Below, in pieces: positions 59,447-64,000 of a DNA stretch of 64,000 bases. Below the pieces are notes generated by a model. That model was not told the DNA's origin. It made no database searches and saw nothing but the letters and a program-made list of their open reading frames with translations. The DNA lies in NCBI GenBank assembly GCA_947069175.1, contig CAMTDV010000013.1:59814888-59878887 (forward strand). The letters are read 5' to 3'. Position numbers and translations under genes: made by a program. Source of the stretch: Scalesia atractyloides (taxonomy: Eukaryota; Streptophyta; Magnoliopsida; Asterales; Asteraceae). How positions within the stretch are numbered: position 1 is the first letter of the stretch; each line of letters begins with the position of its first letter.

Positions 59447-61748
59447 TGTAACACCTCGTAAAATCATGTCCAATAATATAGTGACACGTGTCATTACTTT
59501 TATATTAAGTCTAATAAGGACTAATAAGTGTCAACATGCTTAAATTAAGCCTCTGAGTGACCCTTTAGTGTCAACATGCTTAAACTGAGTCTTTGAGTGA
59601 CCCGTTAGTGTCAACATGCTTAAACTATGCCTCTGAGTGACCCATTAGTGTTAACATGCTTAAACTGAGCCTTTGAGTGACTCTTTAGTGTCAACATGCT
59701 TAAACTAAGCCTCTGAGTGACCCTTTACGGAGTCCTAACTCTCATATGAGCCACTTGTTGGACGAGAGGGATTATTTGTGTAAATATGTAAAAGTTGGAC
59801 GATGGAAGGGTTAAAAGTGTCAACATGTTAATTTATACCTCTAAGTGACCTTTTAACGAACCAAGAGCTTGACAATGTCCGGGCATCCTCCCGGGTACGC
59901 CAAATATTGGCTACGGAGGGCTAATTATGCTTATAAAGGTGTTTTAGATGTTTAATAAGTTGAGGGGCTAAATGTGCCAAAGTTTTAAAGATTCTATAGG
60001 CCGCTCGCGGGCCGTGAGAGATACGGCCTGGTCTCTCGCGGGCTGCCAGAGGGCTACTACTGCAGAAAGTTTTGCTTATCAACCACACAAGTTGCCAAAA
60101 CCCATCCAATTCGAAATCATGGGCTTCCAAACTACTATGCCACGTTTTAGGACACTTGTAGGCACCCTCTAACACTTGCTAACACCTGGCATCACCTCCT
60201 TCAAGCACTCCAACTATAAATAGAGGTAATGGTTCATCACTTGAGCTTGCACCTTCTCATAAAACATTTTATCTCCCTCCTCTGGAAGTTCCTAACTGAA
60301 AGGAGCATCCAACTTAGTTCTATTTCATCCAAAGATCACTTGTAAGTGTTCCTTTCTCTTGCATTTTCGTTTATAGGCTTTTTATAGTCCAAAGTCAAGC
60401 GTTTACGAAAAACGCTTTGACTTTCAGTTAAGACCAATATGTCCAACCATTGTTCATAACGAACATGGCTAAGTGATCGTAATAATGTAGGTGTTAATCC
60501 CTATAAAGGGCACTTCATAAAGATCACATTTACTAGACCAATTGACGGGTCAACATTTTAATATTAAAAAGTCAAACATGCCAGATTTTGAAAATATTAT
60601 AATCTGAGTTTATATATGTTATAAAACATGTTTTGACACTTAAACAAGTTAGTAATAATTATTAGAACATGTTCGACTCGTCAATTTCAGTTCTAGGGTC
60701 GGTTCACAACCGAAAGTCGCAAAGTTTGACTTCTACTTTGATTTTCGATTCTGACCCGATTTAGATTAGTTAGCTACTGATCTAAGGTGGCATTATGATC
60801 GTAATATAATGTAGCATAATCCCTGAGGTTATATTACATGATCATAATCAGAATTTGAGTTTATGCACTAGTTCCGTTATTGTGCCAAATTTTGACTAAA
60901 ATGCCCTTTTTACATAAATTAAGGTTTTAATCGATAACGGACTTGAAAATGAATTTCCTACTCATGTAATATCATAAATAAGATTATTTGGGATGTCAAG
61001 TCAGTTTATATACTGAGTTTACGTACAAGTTCTTGCATTATGTCGACAAATGACGTTAAAGCCCTTATGGCGCATAAAACGGGTTAACGACCGTGTCCTG
61101 GATATCCTCGGCTCATTACATTAGTTCATGGCCACGACCAAAGCGCGGGGTATAGGCATACACCTGAAAGATGCGAATGCTGAATTATTTTTAGCCACTA
61201 GTTTGGGGATAACTCCTTCGTGGGTTCATAAGTGGTATGTACGCTAATCATGTCTCAATCTCTGTACTGGGCCTCATATGTATTGACAAACATGTAAAGC
61301 TGTTAACAAGGTTACAAGGCTGACTTTCCCAATTTATAAAAGATTTTTCGTGCCCTGTGCACTTAAATCCATTTTTTGAAATGTTTTCAAAACGAGTCAG
61401 TTAATTGTATTTACCAGCGAAAGCTGACGTATTTTCAAAAGACTAAGTTGCAAGTACAATACGAGATAGGCTGGAAGCTGCTTGGTAGTGATATAAGAGG
61501 ATCTTGCAAATCCTTAGATCTGCCTAAAGTCTGTTACACATTTTTGTATATTTTACGATCCGCCTGTGGATATTTCATTACAAGCTGTGTGTATATTATT
61601 TTCGTACTTTGAACATTTGGTTTGTAATAGTAATTTAACTCCAAAACTTCCACTGTATTGTGTTAATTGACTATGATGACATCAACTTACGTCACGTTAT
61701 TCCCCAACCGGGCCCACCGGTGTTTGGTTGGAAATACGGGGCGTGACA
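59447..61748 (+). mobile_element. solo LTR, 2.3 kb, inserted in SIRE-B
   Basis: It begins TGTAACACCTCG and ends GGGCGTGACA. A perfect 5-bp duplication TGGGA (59442-59446 and 61749-61753) flanks it. The gag-pol linker of SIRE-B reads through the restored junction (AKLCSQPCLNIVAHYKSLN). A TATA-like CTATAAATAG lies near 60213. There are no coding domains. Confidence 0.9.
59527..59726 (+). repeat. 40-bp tandem repeats in the solo LTR
   Basis: Five units with an exact 40-base period share AGTGTCAACATGCTTAAA and CTCTGAGTGACCC. Further single, more diverged copies follow near 59816-59855. Confidence 0.88.
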
Positions 61749-63401
61749 TGGGAGCATAGTTTTGCTTTAAATTCATATGGTATGCTATTTACCAAATCAT
61801 TATCCTCTTTGTCTTTTGGCGGCTGCAGAAGTTCCAGCTTTCTCATTCATGATGTCGCTAGTAGCTCTTTGGACTGTCTTCTTTGATTCAGTCTTCTGAG
61901 CTTCCTTCCTTCCCTTTTCTGTAGATGGTTCAATAGGAGCGATTATGCTTTTCAAACCTTTGTCGCCCTTGGAAATTCTTGAAGCTTGCTTCTCAACGCA
62001 GTTTGATGAAGACGAGACAGATGCGGTAGATATTTTAGCCATGAGAGCTTTGTTGACTTCTTCCTTTGCCTTAGCTATTTCTTCTGCCCAGTCATAATCT
62101 TCGACCACCAATGCCTTTGGGGTGTTTTCAGCAACATTCTCACTTCCTTCGATAGCTATTGGCCTTCTTGTCGAAACAACTTCAACATTTTCGTTTCCAA
62201 AGCGGGCACTCTCTCTTAAATTGACCCAAATTCTTGCAGTTGTAGCATCTTAGCTTGGACTTGTCGAAACGGGCTTTTCCCAGTGCCAGTCTCTTTCCCG
62301 TTTTGTCTTGAAACTTCTTTAGTCGCAGGGTAATCATGGCCATTTGCCACTTCAAGTCCATTTCCTCTATATCATCTGGATCTACCTGATACATGTCTTC
62401 GGCAGTGAGAAAATCTCTTTTTACCTCACCTGACATGAGAGCTTCATAGCTACTCAGGAAGGTATTAAATAATGCAACATGTTCAGTGGATATCTTGAGT
62501 GCTTGAGCATCACCGACCACAGTATTCTTCTCGTTAGCTGATGGAGCCTTTGCAGAGTTTGCAGAAGCGTTAAGGTTAGATGCGTTAGCATTTTGAGAAT
62601 TTGAACCACTAGAGGTTATGGGGGCAAGTAATGCCAAATTTTTGGGAACAGAAGCAGCAGCAGATTGAGTAGAATTCTGAGAGTATCCTGCTTGATTCAT
62701 TTTGAGTACATCCATTTCAAAGGCCTTCAGTGTATTGATCAGTTCTGAAAGAGTGACAAGAGTAGTACTGGTCAAGAAGGTTCTTTGATCATCATGCATT
62801 GTAAGCTCCATTCTTTTAGAAGAGAGTCCAAAAGTTTCTTGATGGAGGCATAGTTGGCAACGGGATTGCCAACTTTCTTCATTTTTGTTAGCACGCTCAA
62901 AAATCAAATAATATGATCTAACAAGCTTTCACCACGAACACTCCCGAACATAACATATTCTTTCTGAACCATATCTCTCTTGTTATCCATCAACTCTTCG
63001 TTCCCTTCATAGTGATCAATAAGGTCCAACCATAGTTCGTGAGCTGAAGTGTATTCTTCAAACAAGTTGTTATCATCCTTGGACAGAGCCATTGTTAGAG
63101 TAGCGTGAGCCCTACGATCGCGTTGGATGAGAGTCCTGTCCTCCTCAGTGAAGGTTAAAGGATCTTCGTTGTTTGCTCGAACATCGTCGCGAATTACTAT
63201 AGGAACATGCGGTCCTACAGTGACAAACATCCATTGAGTATAGTCTGTATACTCAAAGAATGCTTTGATTCGATTCTTCCAGCTACTGAAGTCTTCAGAT
63301 CCTTTCAACTTAGGTCTCGTAGCAGTTCCTGTCTCTAGTTCGGCTTGGGCTATTGGATTAGGTTGATTGAGTGACATTTTGGTTGATTTCAAGTTCAAAA
63401 T

Positions 63402-64000
63402 TGTAACATTTGTCGAAAAACAAGTTTTCGAAACCTGCTTCGTTTAATAACCGAACAATCAGTTTTTGTTGTTCATTTATGGCTTATTTTAATTTTAAAC
63501 GATACATAATTAATAAACAAATTAGATGATATAAATTATAATTGTAAAAAAAATAAAAATAAATTAATTAAAAAGGAAAACCGGCTGCCGGGAGTCGAAC
63601 CCGGGTCAGCCGGAAATCCCCAGAGACTTAACTTTCACACCATCGACCGCTCCGCCACTTTGATTGTTTGTTAATATTCCAAAACAATTAATTAAAAAGA
63701 TGAATCGCGGAAGTTAAATTCAGTCAAAACGCGCCCAAATAGCAGTCGTCGGAAATCCCGACGACTTCGCCGATAATTTACGTTTCCGTTCAAGATAACC
63801 GAAGAATTAACTCTAACGACGGTTATAACCGACGTCTGAACCCGTGACATCAGTCGTAACCGCCGGAGAACGGCTGACTTCGAACTGAGACCGAATTCAG
63901 ACCCCCTACATCTCGATACTACCCTATAAATTCACCCACAATCCACCGGAAACCTTTTCGCTCACAAATCGCATCTCTTCTCGACGAAAATTCAATCGCC
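63402..64000 (+). mobile_element. element X, copy 2 (runs off the window)
   Basis: It begins TGTAACATTTGTCGAAAAAC, just upstream of the SIRE-B gag start on the other strand. It shares with copy 1 the opening, an AT-rich stretch, a tRNA-like segment (63583-63663) and CGCCGG-rich sequence further on. A TATA-like CTATAAATTC lies near 63924. The right end is outside the window. Confidence 0.55.
63583..63663 (-). repeat. tRNA-like segment in element X copy 2
   Basis: On the minus strand it has A-box-like GTGGCGGAGCGGTCGATGG, then GTTAAGTC, and a perfect T-arm (CCGGG, TTCGACT, CCCGG). The same positions are conserved in copy 1 although the sequence between has drifted. Confidence 0.55.

Larger units (their letters stand above)
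57471..63380 (-). pseudogene. SIRE-B: Sirevirus-like gag to protease, pol deleted
   Basis: Minus strand. The gag starts MSLNQPNPIAQAELETG at 63377 (frame 63398-62904, capsid-like UBN2 domain: FSSWKNRIKAFFEYTDYTQW). Frame 62907-62182 ends in a knuckle CYNCKNLGQFKREC whose His is Gln. Frame 62111-61800 follows, then the solo LTR (59447-61748). Beyond it are a coiled coil (59440-59306), an Asn/Asp-rich part (59128-58589), an acidic Ser-rich part (58475-58257) and a second knuckle CFRCGHLGHNLKHC at about 58188-58145. The protease follows with VDSGCSGHMTG (about 57890-57855), and part of the pre-integrase sequence down to 57480. Integrase, RT and RNase H are missing. Many frameshifts; inactive. 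Confidence 0.75.

Noticed and set aside
60010..60175. CTCGCGGGC motifs shared by the solo LTR at 59447 and the gypsy LTRs as evidence they are one family
   Set aside because: The shared GC-rich words are short and the surrounding sequence differs; the LTR starts are similar only in TGTAACA.

Overview
The window is nuclear DNA of a flowering plant, most likely a eudicot. The repeat families look like those of Asteraceae (daisy family); that assignment is my recollection of protein families, not a search result. It is AT-rich, has almost no intact coding capacity, and consists mostly of nested, decayed LTR retrotransposons. One host gene can be identified. At the left edge, on the minus strand, lie the first two exons and the start of the third exon of the largest subunit of RNA polymerase III (NRPC1). 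Splice sites and codon phases agree throughout. Intron 2 (18-1902) holds a Ty3/gypsy fragment in the antisense direction. At 3.1-4.1 kb there are exon-like remains of a second, unidentified plant gene.

From 5.3 to 11.65 kb lie two minus-strand remnants (A and B) of a non-autonomous, copia-like element that carries its own non-pol ORF. A third copy (C) is at 41.6-45.9 kb. Between A and B is an LTR-like piece (9.9-10.4 kb) full of CTTCGTACGAAG palindromes.

The core (11,655-34,592) is one plus-strand Ty3/gypsy element with a chromodomain-like C-terminus, torn open by four later insertions. These are: a 661-bp hAT-like element in its 5' LTR (8-bp target duplication GTCGCGGG); a full-length minus-strand Sirevirus-type copia element, 'SIRE-A', in its RNase H (17,552-28,470, duplication CAAAA); a 3.9-kb solo LTR in its integrase (29,685-33,580, duplication GTAGT); and an unusual LTR-like element, 'X', in its 3' LTR from 34,593.

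From 34.6 to 41.6 kb lie element X with tRNA-like segments, a tandem duplication of about 700 bp, a CACTA-like terminus, and a minus-strand relative of the large non-coding element further right. At 42,254-44,382 a solo LTR (duplication CTTCA) interrupts copy C. At 47,059-56,418 is a complete 9.4-kb LTR element without coding capacity (LARD type: 3.1-kb LTRs, duplication TTTTT, Met-tRNA primer site). Its internal region carries an array of hairpins. At 56.4-63.4 kb is a second Sirevirus-like copy ('SIRE-B', minus strand). It lacks integrase and reverse transcriptase and is interrupted by a solo LTR (59,447-61,748, duplication TGGGA). A second copy of element X begins at 63,402 and runs off the right edge.

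None of the retroelement proteins is intact. The biology in the window is mainly insertion history plus non-coding architecture: hairpin arrays, palindromes, tRNA-like boxes and multiple polypurine tracts.
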